A stretch of DNA of 44,415 bases from Vibrio lentus (GCF_002875945.1 NZ_MCZK01000002.1:1-44415), one strand, 5' to 3'. Shown: positions 24,890 through 33,078, counted from the first letter of the stretch. The notes: generated from the sequence alone by a model not told the origin. Program-made: numbers and translations.

Positions 24890-25492
24890 ATGAGCGCTCT
24901 TTTCTATTTGCTATTACTCTCTCTGTTTTTGAAGTGGCTTTTACGCATTCAGCACAACCCTTCATCTTGGGTAAATGCGATTCGACTGGTGAAGAGTCTC
25001 GTGGTGATGGTGACGATGACGGGATATTTGATGCTCATCGATGCACCGCCATTCGCGTGGTTTGTCACTCTACCCTTCATTCTTGTCGTTACCTTTTGTC
25101 ACAGTGTCACAATTAGGCCGCGAGAATTAACCCATCTTACACTGACGCCAGCGCTGCAAAATGGTACTTACCACGTTCATTTGAAAAGCGTTCTCCAGCC
25201 TTTTACAAGAGATGCGTATCGAGACTTGGCCTTACTGATTGATTTACTCCCCAAGTACCAAGGGCATACTCTCATGCTCACTTCGCCATTACTGGCAAAG
25301 AATGGCGACTTTAGGGGAATTGAAACGCTATCAAGCCTGCCCGTATCGATAGAAAGACGAACGGTGTCATATTGGTGCTCTCCTTTTGTTTTTCTAGTGT
25401 TATGTTATTACAAGTACCTGAGACGAGTACCCGTGCTACGCACCGCCGATTTAACTCGGCAATATCAGTTGCGATTAACCTTGCGCTCTTAA
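24890..25492 (+). CDS. Membrane protein, unknown
   Basis: 200 residues. Two or three N-terminal hydrophobic segments (residues 1-18, about 36-50 and 55-75), then a mixed alpha-beta domain with a further hydrophobic patch (WCSPFVFLVLCYYKYLRRV, about 160-180). The ATG follows TAGGATAGAACATA, with a modest ribosome site. No family recognised. The other plus-strand frame from 24766 overlaps it and looks like a shadow. Confidence 0.6.
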   Translation: MSALFYLLLLSLFLKWLLRIQHNPSSWVNAIRLVKSLVVMVTMTGYLMLIDAPPFAWFVTLPFILVVTFCHSVTIRPRELTHLTLTPALQNGTYHVHLKSVLQPFTRDAYRDLALLIDLLPKYQGHTLMLTSPLLAKNGDFRGIETLSSLPVSIERRTVSYWCSPFVFLVLCYYKYLRRVPVLRTADLTRQYQLRLTLRS

Positions 25493-25648
25493 TGAAAGTG
25501 GATGGGAGAGGGAAATAAGCGAAGCATTTTCTTCTCCTATCTGCTTTGCAGGTAGGGCGAAGCCCGTAGGACGGCATAGAGTCCTTATCTTTTGCTTTTT
25601 GTGGGTTGCTGCCCTATTATTCAGCCTCTCAAATGAAAGCGAACGAAT

Positions 25649-25858
25649 ATGAACAGATTTCCTTCAAAAACGGGTTACAAACGATTGCTCACGAGTTTTG
25701 AAACACGAGTAACTTCTGCGACTCACCTTGAGGATTTGCTGGGGCGATACCGCTTTGGCGGTCAACACCACCAAAGCCGGCAATCCATAAAGGTAGCCAA
25801 TGGCCTTTTGGTTGAGCGAACCTATCGAGAGTGCCACACCAAGAAAGAGGATGAGTAA
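25649..25858 (+). CDS. Small paralogous protein A
   Basis: 69 residues, basic. Core SFETRVTSATHLEDLLGRYR, then FGG and KVANGLLVERTYRE. The next gene has the same plan, so the two are tandem duplicates. Stop and next start overlap by one base (TAATG). No known family. Confidence 0.6.
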   Translation: MNRFPSKTGYKRLLTSFETRVTSATHLEDLLGRYRFGGQHHQSRQSIKVANGLLVERTYRECHTKKEDE

Positions 25859-26094
25859 TGAAAGAGACGCACCTTGCCTCGATACAATCTCTTAAAAATG
25901 CCAATCTCACTCGATTTATGTCACGTCACGAAGCTCGCATCCAGCAAGCGATAAGCCTCGAGGAGCTCGCAAAGCGAAGACGCTTTGGTATGCCTTATCG
26001 CGCCCCACAGGTGACCTACCAGTTAAAAGATGGCTTCCTAACGGAGGTGAAATACCGCACGGAGCCTCAGAAGAAAAACGCAAAGCAAGGTTGA
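25858..26094 (+). CDS. Small paralogous protein B
   Basis: 78 residues. SRHEARIQQAISLEELAKRR, then RFGMPYRAP and QLKDGFLTEVKYR align with protein A by eye (shared E-x-R-hydrophobic, S/T-x-L-E-x-L, RxRFG and DGFLTE/NGLLVE blocks). Translationally coupled to it. Function unknown; the conserved blocks suggest a small nucleic acid or partner-binding fold. Confidence 0.6.
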   Translation: MKETHLASIQSLKNANLTRFMSRHEARIQQAISLEELAKRRRFGMPYRAPQVTYQLKDGFLTEVKYRTEPQKKNAKQG

Positions 26095-26148
26095 GTAAGT
26101 CTGCCTATTATTTAATTTCTGAGTTCATAGTCCTGAAATGTAACAGGC

Positions 26149-26754
26149 TTAACTCGCCTTGTTTTGCCCCTCTGCATCCACTTTCTTGTGAAGCAACAAC
26201 GAAACCACCTCACTGTCAGTATGGGTCACCTCTATCGTGTAAGAGCCTTGGCTCTCCACGTAAGCCATCAGCGCTTCCAAGCGCTGTGTTTTGACGGTGA
26301 CAGATAAAGGTTTGATTTGGTTATTGCGCTCATCAAACCCTTCTTCAATCTCAGACTGATTCATATAGAGCGTATCTTCCTCTATTTCTGTGTCGGGTTT
26401 CGTCAATTGCGAGGTGAAGTTTAACGCTTCAAAAAGGTGATTAAACAAAATGTAGAGTTCGTCTGCGTGAGTGAGCTTCGCCTTGTACTCTAGGTTCAGT
26501 CGGTTGATGTCATGCAGCCTTTCTTCGAGGTTGCCTTTGGGGTTTCGACCAATGGCCAGCATGGTTTTTATCTCTTTTTTCAGCGTGCTGTATACCGCTT
26601 TCTTTTGCTGCCCTTTGATGAATTTCACCAAGATTTCATTGCGCCTCTTGATAGGGGTGTACCCCTTATTGCCTTGTATTTGAAAATACAAGGCAAACAA
26701 GGCGTGAGTCACCAGTTGAGTGGTGGCTTGGTAATGCTTTAGATTTTTACTCAT
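26149..26754 (-). CDS. Unknown helical protein divergent from the transglycosylase
   Basis: 201 residues, mainly helical and charged: a basic N-terminal part (RRNEILVKFIKGQQKKAVYS), a middle helix pair (ADELYILFNHLFEALNFTS) and an acidic centre followed by a beta-rich C-terminus (SYTIEVTHTDSEVVSLLLHK). Only 14 bp separate its start from the transglycosylase start, so promoters overlap the coding regions. No family recognised. Confidence 0.65.
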   Translation of the reverse strand: MSKNLKHYQATTQLVTHALFALYFQIQGNKGYTPIKRRNEILVKFIKGQQKKAVYSTLKKEIKTMLAIGRNPKGNLEERLHDINRLNLEYKAKLTHADELYILFNHLFEALNFTSQLTKPDTEIEEDTLYMNQSEIEEGFDERNNQIKPLSVTVKTQRLEALMAYVESQGSYTIEVTHTDSEVVSLLLHKKVDAEGQNKAS

Positions 26755-26768
26755 AATGACCTAATGGG

Positions 26769-27311
26769 ATGATTCAGCCTGTGATTTTACCAAAGACAAG
26801 GCGCGTTCGGGGATTAATCCTATCTTTGGTGGTGTTAATAACCTCCACATACGCCCACAGCGCCCCTAGAAGCTATTCAGGGTGGCAATCTCAAGGATGG
26901 ACAACATCCACCACAACAAACGCACTGCCACAACGTTGTCAGCGATATTGCAGAGCAATCCAAGAGGCCAGCCAAAGGCACGGTGTCCCCGCCAACTTAA
27001 TCGTTGCCGTCATTACTCAAGAGAGTCGCTTTAAGCCTGAAGCCGTTAGCCCCAAAGGGGCGAAAGGCTTAATGCAGCTCATGCCGGTGAACTATCAAGG
27101 CATTAACCCTTTTGAGCCCCAAGCAAACATTGAGCGAGGTACGCGATTACTGGCTCGATTATTAAAAAAGTATCGAGATACCGCACTGGCTCTTGCGGCC
27201 TACAACGCAGGTGAGGGCAATGTGAGGAAATACGGTGGCATTCCCCCCTTTAAAGAAACGCAGCACTACGTAAAGCGAGTGATGGCGCACTACAACCAAC
27301 TGACGGGGTAA
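26769..27311 (+). CDS. Lytic transglycosylase (VirB1/PilT type)
   Basis: 180 residues: basic start and signal helix (LILSLVVLITSTYAHSA), then an SLT domain with catalytic glutamate E85 in AVITQESRFKP, the GLMQLMP motif and LALAAYNAGEGNV. It opens the peptidoglycan for the secretion channel and pilus. VirB1 and IncI PilT are both of this family, and a single gene here may serve both machines. It lies well away from the virB and pil blocks. Confidence 0.9.
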   Translation: MIQPVILPKTRRVRGLILSLVVLITSTYAHSAPRSYSGWQSQGWTTSTTTNALPQRCQRYCRAIQEASQRHGVPANLIVAVITQESRFKPEAVSPKGAKGLMQLMPVNYQGINPFEPQANIERGTRLLARLLKKYRDTALALAAYNAGEGNVRKYGGIPPFKETQHYVKRVMAHYNQLTG

Positions 27312-27321
27312 CACCCCGTCA
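27302..27321. terminator. GC hairpin across the transglycosylase stop
   Basis: GACGGGGT and ACCCCGTC form a perfect 8-bp stem with a 3-base loop, and the stop codon lies within it. No T-run follows, so this may be an mRNA stability or attenuation element rather than a classical terminator. Confidence 0.45.
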
Positions 27322-27356
27322 AACCACACCAACAAAACAAATGAGAGGCAAACAGA

Positions 27357-27440
27357 ATGCACAATACCCCCAATGACTTTTCCGAGCGCGACGATGAGAG
27401 CCTGAAAGCGTGGGCATTGTCATTTAACGCCGCCTATTGA
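27357..27440 (+). CDS. Tiny ORF after the transglycosylase
   Basis: 27 codons, starting MHNTPNDFSERDDESLKAWA, with GAGAGG about 8 bases upstream. Acidic, no recognised family. It may be the remnant of a longer gene, since the following 200 bp hold no other frame. Confidence 0.25.
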   Translation: MHNTPNDFSERDDESLKAWALSFNAAY

Positions 27441-27532
27441 TTCAGATTGGTGGCTAGATATCGTTAGGCGCTATCACGTAGAGGTTAACTTGGGTGGGCG
27501 CATTCAAGTTAAGAATGATTGAGTAGACGGTA

Positions 27533-27558
27533 GAAAAAAGCCCTCAGAGGAGAGGGCG
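27533..27558 (-). terminator. Rho-independent terminator on the minus strand
   Basis: On the minus strand GCCCTC, a 6-base loop, GAGGGC and then TTTTTT. It would end the transcript of the small gene at 27660-27890, whose stop is about 100 bp upstream. Confidence 0.85.
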
Positions 27559-27659
27559 GTAGCAAATATCATCCTTGATGATGCTCTACCAACTTGGGGT
27601 AGATTCTTACCATGGGGATATTGCCACAAAGCGGTTTAAATGGCGATAACAACCCGCGC

Positions 27660-27890
27660 TTACGCTTCAATGATGAAGTCATCAAGGTTGATAATGACGC
27701 CATTGGTAAACGATATCTGCTTCATCTTTTTTTGGCTGGCTTTTAGAAAGTACGTATTCAGCCATTTGTCTTCATTATCCAAAGCAAAGGTGCAGTGGAT
27801 ACTGACCCCTTCCAAATGAAATACATCCGTTTCAATCGTATCAATCAAGCTGTCCACATGGCGACAGATGTGTGTTTGTGTCATACGCAA
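27660..27890 (-). CDS. Small unknown protein
   Basis: 76 residues, alpha-beta (MRMTQTHICRHVDSLIDTIE, then VIINLDDFIIEA at the end). AAAGGGAAT lies upstream of the start. It has a clear terminator behind it, which supports a real monocistronic gene. No family recognised. Confidence 0.55.
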   Translation of the reverse strand: MRMTQTHICRHVDSLIDTIETDVFHLEGVSIHCTFALDNEDKWLNTYFLKASQKKMKQISFTNGVIINLDDFIIEA

Positions 27891-27961
27891 TTCCCTTTGT
27901 TTAGGTTGGTTTCTTACCGCCCATTCTATCGACTATCGTTATCAATAAGGAAGTAATTTTA

Positions 27962-28501
27962 ATGATGAACAACACAAGGCGAGCTGTCCTACTCTCGCTG
28001 CTATCAGGCGCACTTTTAGGCACACCCGCTCTGGCCTACAGCGATGCTGAATGTGGTATTTGGATGTGTATGCCGACAGGCTTCACAACCGGCTGTGGCG
28101 AAGCTAAAAAAGCCTTTAAAGACCGCGTAAAACACTTCAAGTCACCTTTACCTAGCTTCATGGGCTGCATGGTGGACTCGGGTACCGATTCCAGTCAGGC
28201 AAGCGAAATCACCTCACGAGAGGGGCGAGCGGCTTACTCACCGCGCTATGAAGAGTGTGTGAGTTGGGGGCATTCATTTAAAGGTGAGAAAGTGTGCAGC
28301 GCTTGGAGGCCAGTGCCTTCAAAGTTGTACAAAGACCAATCTTGCGTAACGTCACGCGACACATCCCACCGAACCCCCACTCAATGCACAGCGACGTACG
28401 AATACACTGAAATGTGGATGGACGGTCAAAGATATGGTGAGCCTTACTTTTACAATCACAATGGCGACACCATAACGGCGGACGTCATCATTGAAAATTA
28501 A
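27962..28501 (+). CDS. TrbM-like Cys-rich conjugal transfer protein
   Basis: 179 residues with AGGAAG upstream. Signal peptide (LLSLLSGALLGTPALA), then CGIWMCMPTGFTTGCGEAKK and an eighth position cysteine group across the protein (SFMGC, YEECVSW, EKVCSAW, QSCVT, TQCTA). The CxxxxC-x-G-x-x-x-x-C start with the following KKAFKDRVKHFKSPLPSF is how I recall TrbM-family conjugation proteins. Periplasmic, probably disulfide-bonded. The assignment is by motif memory. Confidence 0.65.
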   Translation: MMNNTRRAVLLSLLSGALLGTPALAYSDAECGIWMCMPTGFTTGCGEAKKAFKDRVKHFKSPLPSFMGCMVDSGTDSSQASEITSREGRAAYSPRYEECVSWGHSFKGEKVCSAWRPVPSKLYKDQSCVTSRDTSHRTPTQCTATYEYTEMWMDGQRYGEPYFYNHNGDTITADVIIEN

Positions 28502-28591
28502 AGCATTGACACTTTGTTATCGAGTTATCCACCGAAACGGTGGGTAAGCCCAAAAAGCGCAACAAAATCAACGACCAATGCACTGAGTTGC

Positions 28592-28936
28592 TTACTTCAT
28601 TCTCATGTCGAAGTTGGGGTAATGCTGAAGCACCCAGCGCTGCTGCTCATTGATTCGCGCTATTGGGATATTTTTAAGCAACTTAACAATGATGCTCTTT
28701 CCTTTGATGAAGATGATGTAGCCATGCACTTCATCTTGATTACCATTTGGGTAGGTTATCACTCCGCTCACCATAGCCCCCATCCGGCTCTTTGATACCC
28801 CTTTAGTTAACACCACCAGTGCACTTTCAGATAAGACCGTTACCGGTCTTGAGCGCCCTCGAATAGAAACTATCGGGCGCGACTCATCGGGATATTGCAT
28901 TTTAAAGTATCGCTTGCCTTCACTTTTAACTTCCAT
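28592..28936 (-). CDS. PilZ-like domain protein, degenerate
   Basis: 114 residues with AAGGGGGAA upstream. The sequence KRYFKMQYPDESRPIVSIRG, the following LSESALVVLTKG and GAMVSGVITYPNG strands have the shape of a PilZ barrel. The c-di-GMP signature residues are altered: KxxxK in place of RxxxR, and SESALVV in place of (D/N)xSxxG. It could be a non-binding adaptor. It is divergent from virB11, 29 bp away. Confidence 0.55.
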   Translation of the reverse strand: MEVKSEGKRYFKMQYPDESRPIVSIRGRSRPVTVLSESALVVLTKGVSKSRMGAMVSGVITYPNGNQDEVHGYIIFIKGKSIIVKLLKNIPIARINEQQRWVLQHYPNFDMRMK

Positions 28937-28965
28937 GAGTTCCCCCTTATTTTGAGGTAATCCTT

Positions 28966-29997
28966 ATGACCACAGAAAAGTCCCCGTCGTCCTTCATCCC
29001 CACGATATTTGGTGATGTGCCATCGGATAAAGAATACGAATGGCGGTGGGTAGAGGAGCATTTTGCTCCTCTTAAATCCCTGTATGAAGACCCAAAAACC
29101 ACCGAAATCTTCGTAGACCGTTTTGATGCTATCTCAGTTGAGCAAGACGGCCAAATAACCCGTACCGACATTCAGTTTGAATCTAATCAATCATTTCAGG
29201 ACTTCATTGTTCAGCTTAGCACAGCGTTAAACCAGACCTTAACGCGAGACTCTCCAATATTAGATGCACGTCTACCTGATTGCTCTCGCGTGTGTGCCAC
29301 GCTTCCCGAAGTGACACCTAAAGGGGCAGCGATGACCCTTCGCATTGCTCCCAAAGAAACCTTAACGGCTGAACAGTTGGTTGAGTTTGGGGCAATGAGT
29401 CAATCGATGTTGGATTACTTAACCGATGCTATTAAGCAAGGTAAGAACATCATCACATCGGGCAACACCGGCAGTGGAAAAACCACATTGTTGCGAGCGT
29501 TAGCTCGCTACATTCCTAACGATGAAGTCGTGATTACTTGCGAAGACACGCAAGAGCTGGAGTTTGATTGGTTGCCTCATCATCGCGCTTTGGAGTCTCC
29601 AAAGCGGGAAGGCAGTGACATCACTATGAGGACGCTGATAGAAACAGCACTGCGCCTTCGCCCAGACCGAATATTGGTGGGGGAGATACGAAAAGCGGAT
29701 GCGGCTGACACGTTTCTACAGGCGATTAACACCGGTCACAGTGGTTGTATGACCACCCTTCACGCAAACAGTTGCCGAGATGCTCTCGCTCGCTTGCAGT
29801 ATCTCATTGCTTCTCACGGCAACCTGAACTTTGACTTAGCTCGCCATCAAATCACGGGGAATGTGGACATTTTCATCCACGCGAGCCGGCATAAATCTTA
29901 CGGCCGTAAGGTCGTAGAGATTTGTGAGGTAGAGGGTGATGAATTGGTGAGTCGGTTTGTGTTTGATGGCCATTCTCATAAAGAGCCCAACCAATAG
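28966..29997 (+). CDS. virB11: VirB11 traffic ATPase
   Basis: 343 residues: Walker A SGNTGSGKTT (165-174), Asp box CEDTQELE, Walker B RILVGEIR with E240, and His box GHSGCMTTLHANS (258-270). The size and lack of an N-terminal membrane segment fit the hexameric VirB11 ATPase that alternates between pilus assembly and DNA transfer. It is 15 kb from virB10, with the pilus and cargo genes inserted between. Confidence 0.95.
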   Translation: MTTEKSPSSFIPTIFGDVPSDKEYEWRWVEEHFAPLKSLYEDPKTTEIFVDRFDAISVEQDGQITRTDIQFESNQSFQDFIVQLSTALNQTLTRDSPILDARLPDCSRVCATLPEVTPKGAAMTLRIAPKETLTAEQLVEFGAMSQSMLDYLTDAIKQGKNIITSGNTGSGKTTLLRALARYIPNDEVVITCEDTQELEFDWLPHHRALESPKREGSDITMRTLIETALRLRPDRILVGEIRKADAADTFLQAINTGHSGCMTTLHANSCRDALARLQYLIASHGNLNFDLARHQITGNVDIFIHASRHKSYGRKVVEICEVEGDELVSRFVFDGHSHKEPNQ

Positions 29998-30007
29998 GAG
30001 TTTAATT

Positions 30008-30307
30008 ATGCCCCTAGATACGCCCAGTTATTCGACACTCATCGAGCGTTTAGCGCAGGAAGCCCATCAAGGCTGCGGGCTCAGTTATGCGCTCTATAGC
30101 CAACGCTTTCAATCCTCTATTGATGCGCTTTTAGAGCGCCTGCCTAGTGACGAAAAGAATAACGTCATTGCTCTGGCTCAAAAGCATGGCTACGAGCATG
30201 AACCCCAAAATAGTCCTCACACCTCAGCACTGTCCAATACTGATGACACTCAATATTGCCCTCACGGTATTGATATTGATTGCTGCCCCGCAGGGTGTGG
30301 AGGATGA
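30008..30307 (+). CDS. Small protein with Cys/His-rich C-terminus
   Basis: 99 residues from ATG 30008 (AGGAGTTTA upstream). Helical N-terminal half (SYSTLIERLAQEAHQGCGLS, DALLERLPSDEKNNVIALAQ) and a C-terminal CPHGIDIDCCPAGCGG, a likely metal site. It is 10 bp after virB11 and overlaps the next gene (ATGA). Unknown family; presumably transfer-related by position. Confidence 0.65.
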   Translation: MPLDTPSYSTLIERLAQEAHQGCGLSYALYSQRFQSSIDALLERLPSDEKNNVIALAQKHGYEHEPQNSPHTSALSNTDDTQYCPHGIDIDCCPAGCGG

Positions 30308-31059
30308 GCACCATGACAAACAAAGAGACCAACATGAACGAAGCATTACTATCAAAATCCGAAGAAGAAGCACTAGAGCAAGAGTGGAAAGAGCACCAAG
30401 CCAAGCTTGATAAACTGAATCAAACCGCCTACCAAAGAATGGCAGGGCATGACTTTTTAAAATACTGCCGTATGCCTTTGTATTTCCGCGCCAGAATAAG
30501 AGAGATGCGGGTGGGTGACACTTTCATTATGGGGCAGATACGCCACACCTATGAAGAGTTGAATGACTTTGAGGGCGTGCTTGAGATTTACATCGAGAAA
30601 GAAAAGAATCAAGTATACCGTGCTCGCTCTAGCTTCAATCTCATCACCAAACCATCGCGTCCTCATGTTTTTACGGAGTTTACATTTAAATTTGAAAAGG
30701 GCGGTGACTTTGCGTTTACCGGTGACAAAGAGAAAGGGTTATACAATCAAAAGGGATTTGCCCTGACCTGTCGTTACTTTAATCGATTGATTCAGTCCGC
30801 ATCAAAAGAGAATAGAGACACCTACTTTGAACAAGGGGTACCTCCTTACTTTCGCGGCATCACATTGGATAAGAAGGGTTTAACTCGCAGTTTTCACTAC
30901 AATCGTGGGGGGTCTTGGAATCGCCGAGTGCAATATCAACTGACTGACGAACAAATGCCAAAACCGATGATGACGTGTCTCGTTGACTATGCAATGTGCG
31001 CTGGATTTATCGACTTTAACGAAGGCAAAGACAGACTGCCGGAGGATGCCTATGAATAA
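30304..31059 (+). CDS. Unknown protein following virB11
   Basis: 251 residues, ATGA overlap with the upstream gene. Acidic coiled-coil start (EEEALEQEWKEHQAKLDKLN), then a beta-rich domain with aromatic residues (YEELNDFEGVLEIYIEKEKN, VFTEFTFKFEKGGDFAFTGD, PYFRGITLDKKGLTRSFHYN). No signal peptide, so cytoplasmic. No family recognised. Confidence 0.65.
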   Translation: MSTMTNKETNMNEALLSKSEEEALEQEWKEHQAKLDKLNQTAYQRMAGHDFLKYCRMPLYFRARIREMRVGDTFIMGQIRHTYEELNDFEGVLEIYIEKEKNQVYRARSSFNLITKPSRPHVFTEFTFKFEKGGDFAFTGDKEKGLYNQKGFALTCRYFNRLIQSASKENRDTYFEQGVPPYFRGITLDKKGLTRSFHYNRGGSWNRRVQYQLTDEQMPKPMMTCLVDYAMCAGFIDFNEGKDRLPEDAYE

Positions 31060-31699
31060 GTTGTCCATCCAAAAATTCGCTCTAAAGCTGCTTCAAAAGT
31101 TTCATATTGTCGAGCCAGATTTAATCTCAAGTTCACACTTTGATTACCAAATACCTCTAGAAAAGCACCTCGATGAATACAGAGAGTTGCTTTTTGAGAT
31201 AGAGCACCAAACCCAGTTTTTCACGAAAGTGGCACCTCATTGGTCGAAGAATCATGCCTTACTGCATGATGATTTTCTTGAAAATCTTCTCAAAAAAAGA
31301 ACCAAAACATCGCCAGTCCAACAGTACCGAACACGCCCCAAACCACCCTTCATATACACAAAGGTAAGCGCAGCTTTTAACAGCAAATCTCAAACTAACC
31401 ATACTTCCATTATGACACACAAAAACAACTCCGATGTCGCTTTAAACATACCAACTCTTCACCCTGATTCGCTACTCGACCTAAGGGTCAATGCGAAGCT
31501 ATTAACTCCTCCTTGTGCCGAAATTACCTTTCAATTTAATCAAATTGATTGGCAGTCCTACAATTGTGAGCCCAATGGAATATTGATCAACGATCATTAC
31601 CCAGCAAACCATCAATCTCAATTTGGTAACTCAGCCTTAGTAGAGTATCGCTCAATGGAAATCACAAACATAAGCAGAAAGGAAAACTATGAAAAATGA
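31052..31699 (+). CDS. Unknown protein, basic N-terminus
   Basis: 215 residues from ATG 31052, overlapping the previous gene by 8 bp. A helical N-terminal part (SIQKFALKLLQKFHIVEPDL), a basic linker with KKRTKTSPVQQYRTRP and a beta-type C-terminal domain (SLLDLRVNAKLLTPPCAEIT). Lower GC than the virB block. Unknown. Confidence 0.6.
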   Translation: MNKLSIQKFALKLLQKFHIVEPDLISSSHFDYQIPLEKHLDEYRELLFEIEHQTQFFTKVAPHWSKNHALLHDDFLENLLKKRTKTSPVQQYRTRPKPPFIYTKVSAAFNSKSQTNHTSIMTHKNNSDVALNIPTLHPDSLLDLRVNAKLLTPPCAEITFQFNQIDWQSYNCEPNGILINDHYPANHQSQFGNSALVEYRSMEITNISRKENYEK

Positions 31700-31937
31700 A
31701 AAAGCTATTGGTATTGTTTTTAATGATTCCCTTGAAAACATCCATAATGAGTTTGAAAATCAAGGGCTGAGTAAACCATTTGTTATCACTGTACCTGATG
31801 ATATTAACCCAGACATGCTCAGTAAAATGGTCTGCACTGAACTCCCCAAAGGACGGCCAATAGTTATCTATAGCAACAGTTTGTTTCCAGATAACACTCC
31901 CAAACTCACTCACATTGCTCCTCTCTCAATTCAATAG
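31689..31937 (+). CDS. Small unknown protein
   Basis: 82 residues, overlapping the preceding gene by 11 bp. Alpha-beta pattern (KAIGIVFNDSLENIHNEFEN, KPFVITVPDDINPDMLSKMV, GRPIVIYSNSLFPD). The spacing to the next gene (26 bp, GATAAAGGA upstream) continues the operon. Unknown function. Confidence 0.55.
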   Translation: MKNEKAIGIVFNDSLENIHNEFENQGLSKPFVITVPDDINPDMLSKMVCTELPKGRPIVIYSNSLFPDNTPKLTHIAPLSIQ

Positions 31938-31963
31938 ATCAATACACGATAAAGGAATGTTCA

Positions 31964-32371
31964 ATGCAAGACATTATCAAGAAACTCAGCAACAAAAGAC
32001 AAGCGAACGTGTTTTTTAAAGACACCGAGTTAACACAACTCACTCGCATTATAGAGACACTGCAAAGTGTCAAAGAAGAGAAAGAACTGAACGCTCAAAT
32101 AGAAGCGGAAGCCGAAGAAAAAGAACGCCAAGAGTTGGAACTCATCCGCACTCAAATTCTGGAAAAGGGACTCAACTTTGACAAGTTAGCTTCGCTAATG
32201 AAGCCCACCAAGAAACCTCGAAAAGCCCAGAAAAGCCACAACAAGAAGCCTCAAACTTGCTACATTTTCGGTGACAACCAACACTGGAATGGCAAAGGAG
32301 AAACACCGCAAGAGTTGCAAGAATTACTGGATGAAGGATTCGAGTTATCGGATTTTTTACAATCGGAATAA
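31964..32371 (+). CDS. hns: H-NS family nucleoid protein
   Basis: 135 residues. Residues about 1-70 are a charged coiled coil (ELTQLTRIIETLQSVKEEKE, EAEEKERQELELIRTQ), as in the H-NS oligomerisation domain. A Lys-rich linker follows, then the DNA-binding motif HWNGKGETPQELQELLDEGF and ELSDFL, aligned with the TWTGQGRTP...SLDDFL of E. coli H-NS. Plasmid H-NS proteins silence AT-rich acquired DNA and reduce the host cost of transfer. This window has AT-rich cargo that could be its target. Confidence 0.9.
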   Translation: MQDIIKKLSNKRQANVFFKDTELTQLTRIIETLQSVKEEKELNAQIEAEAEEKERQELELIRTQILEKGLNFDKLASLMKPTKKPRKAQKSHNKKPQTCYIFGDNQHWNGKGETPQELQELLDEGFELSDFLQSE

Positions 32372-32451
32372 CTCTGCTTTTCATCATTTTGCTTCCACAG
32401 AAAACCGCAAAACACCCCAACATTCCTGCTTAACAGAATCATCACCACTCG

Positions 32452-32472
32452 ACTTTGACCTTGCGTCAAAGT
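32452..32472. repeat. 8-bp inverted repeat
   Basis: ACTTTGAC, spacer CTTGC, GTCAAAGT, perfect. Lies about 80 bp past the hns stop. No T-run, so more like a protein site than a terminator. Confidence 0.7.
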
Positions 32473-32490
32473 GCTTCCTTGCGTAACCGT

Positions 32491-32560
32491 TTAATGCCGA
32501 CTTTCTGACTCTTTCAATCCCTTAGGATTGTTAAAGAAAGAAGAAAGTCAGACGCATTAA
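32491..32560. repeat. 70-bp interrupted palindrome
   Basis: Nested arms: TTAATGC/GCATTAA at the outside (32491-32497 and 32554-32560), GACTTTCT/AGAAAGTC (32499-32506 and 32542-32549) inside, and CAATCC/GGATTG (32515-32520 and 32525-32530) at the tip. Such a structure could be cruciform and recognised on single-stranded DNA. Confidence 0.7.
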
Positions 32561-32916
32561 GAGGGCGCATAAAAAACCAAAGACGAACCATTGAAAGAGA
32601 ACGACGAAGTGGGCATTCCGGGCATTCCATGCCCCCACGTAGGCGTTTGATTGAGAGGGTGAAGGTGGCGGTTTTTTGCTACGTGAAGAGTCTCAAGCTC
32701 CGCTTGAAGCGAATCCGTAGCCCTAGTTCAAAAATCATTCCCGCGCCCCCTTTAGGGGAAACGAGCGCCCCCTCTGCGGGGAGGCCATCAGGACTCGGGA
32801 ATGACTTTTTTTTGAATGCAAAGGCGTTCAGCCGGAGCACTTCAAGCAAGGGAGCCCCGACCGAAGATTGAAGCGGGGGAGCCGAAACAAAACGCCCGCG
32901 TCCAGCGGAATAGCGA

Positions 32917-32939
32917 GACCTCCCCAGAGGTCGGTTTTT
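32917..32939 (+). terminator. Rho-independent terminator inside the noncoding region
   Basis: GACCTC, loop CCCA, GAGGTC, then GGTTTTT. A second GC stem (GGGGGC/GCCCCC, 32945-32958) follows. It implies a transcript coming through the noncoding region from the left, perhaps a small RNA. Confidence 0.6.
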
Positions 32940-33078
32940 GTTTTGGGGGCTTGCCCCCGAAAACCGTTGAGCAGGCGAGACCAAGCTCGTCAGGTTAGTT
33001 GAAAAGGAGGAATTTGAGCACAGGAGCTTGCGACCGCCAAATGAGGACTATTTCACCTTCCTGAGGGGCTTGGTCGCG

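Noticed and set aside
24766..25116. 116-codon frame overlapping the membrane protein at 24890
   Set aside because: Asp/Gly runs and no ribosome site; the 24890 frame has clear membrane segments and continues further.
25535..25573. Hairpins between 25492 and 25649 as a riboswitch
   Set aside because: Short stems (CTATCTGC/GCAGGTAG and GGGC/GCCC) without any known riboswitch core; too weak to call.
32629..32984. Frames of 80-101 codons in both directions within the GC-rich noncoding region
   Set aside because: Low-complexity, rich in Arg/Pro/Ser, no ribosome sites, and they overlap each other and several hairpins.
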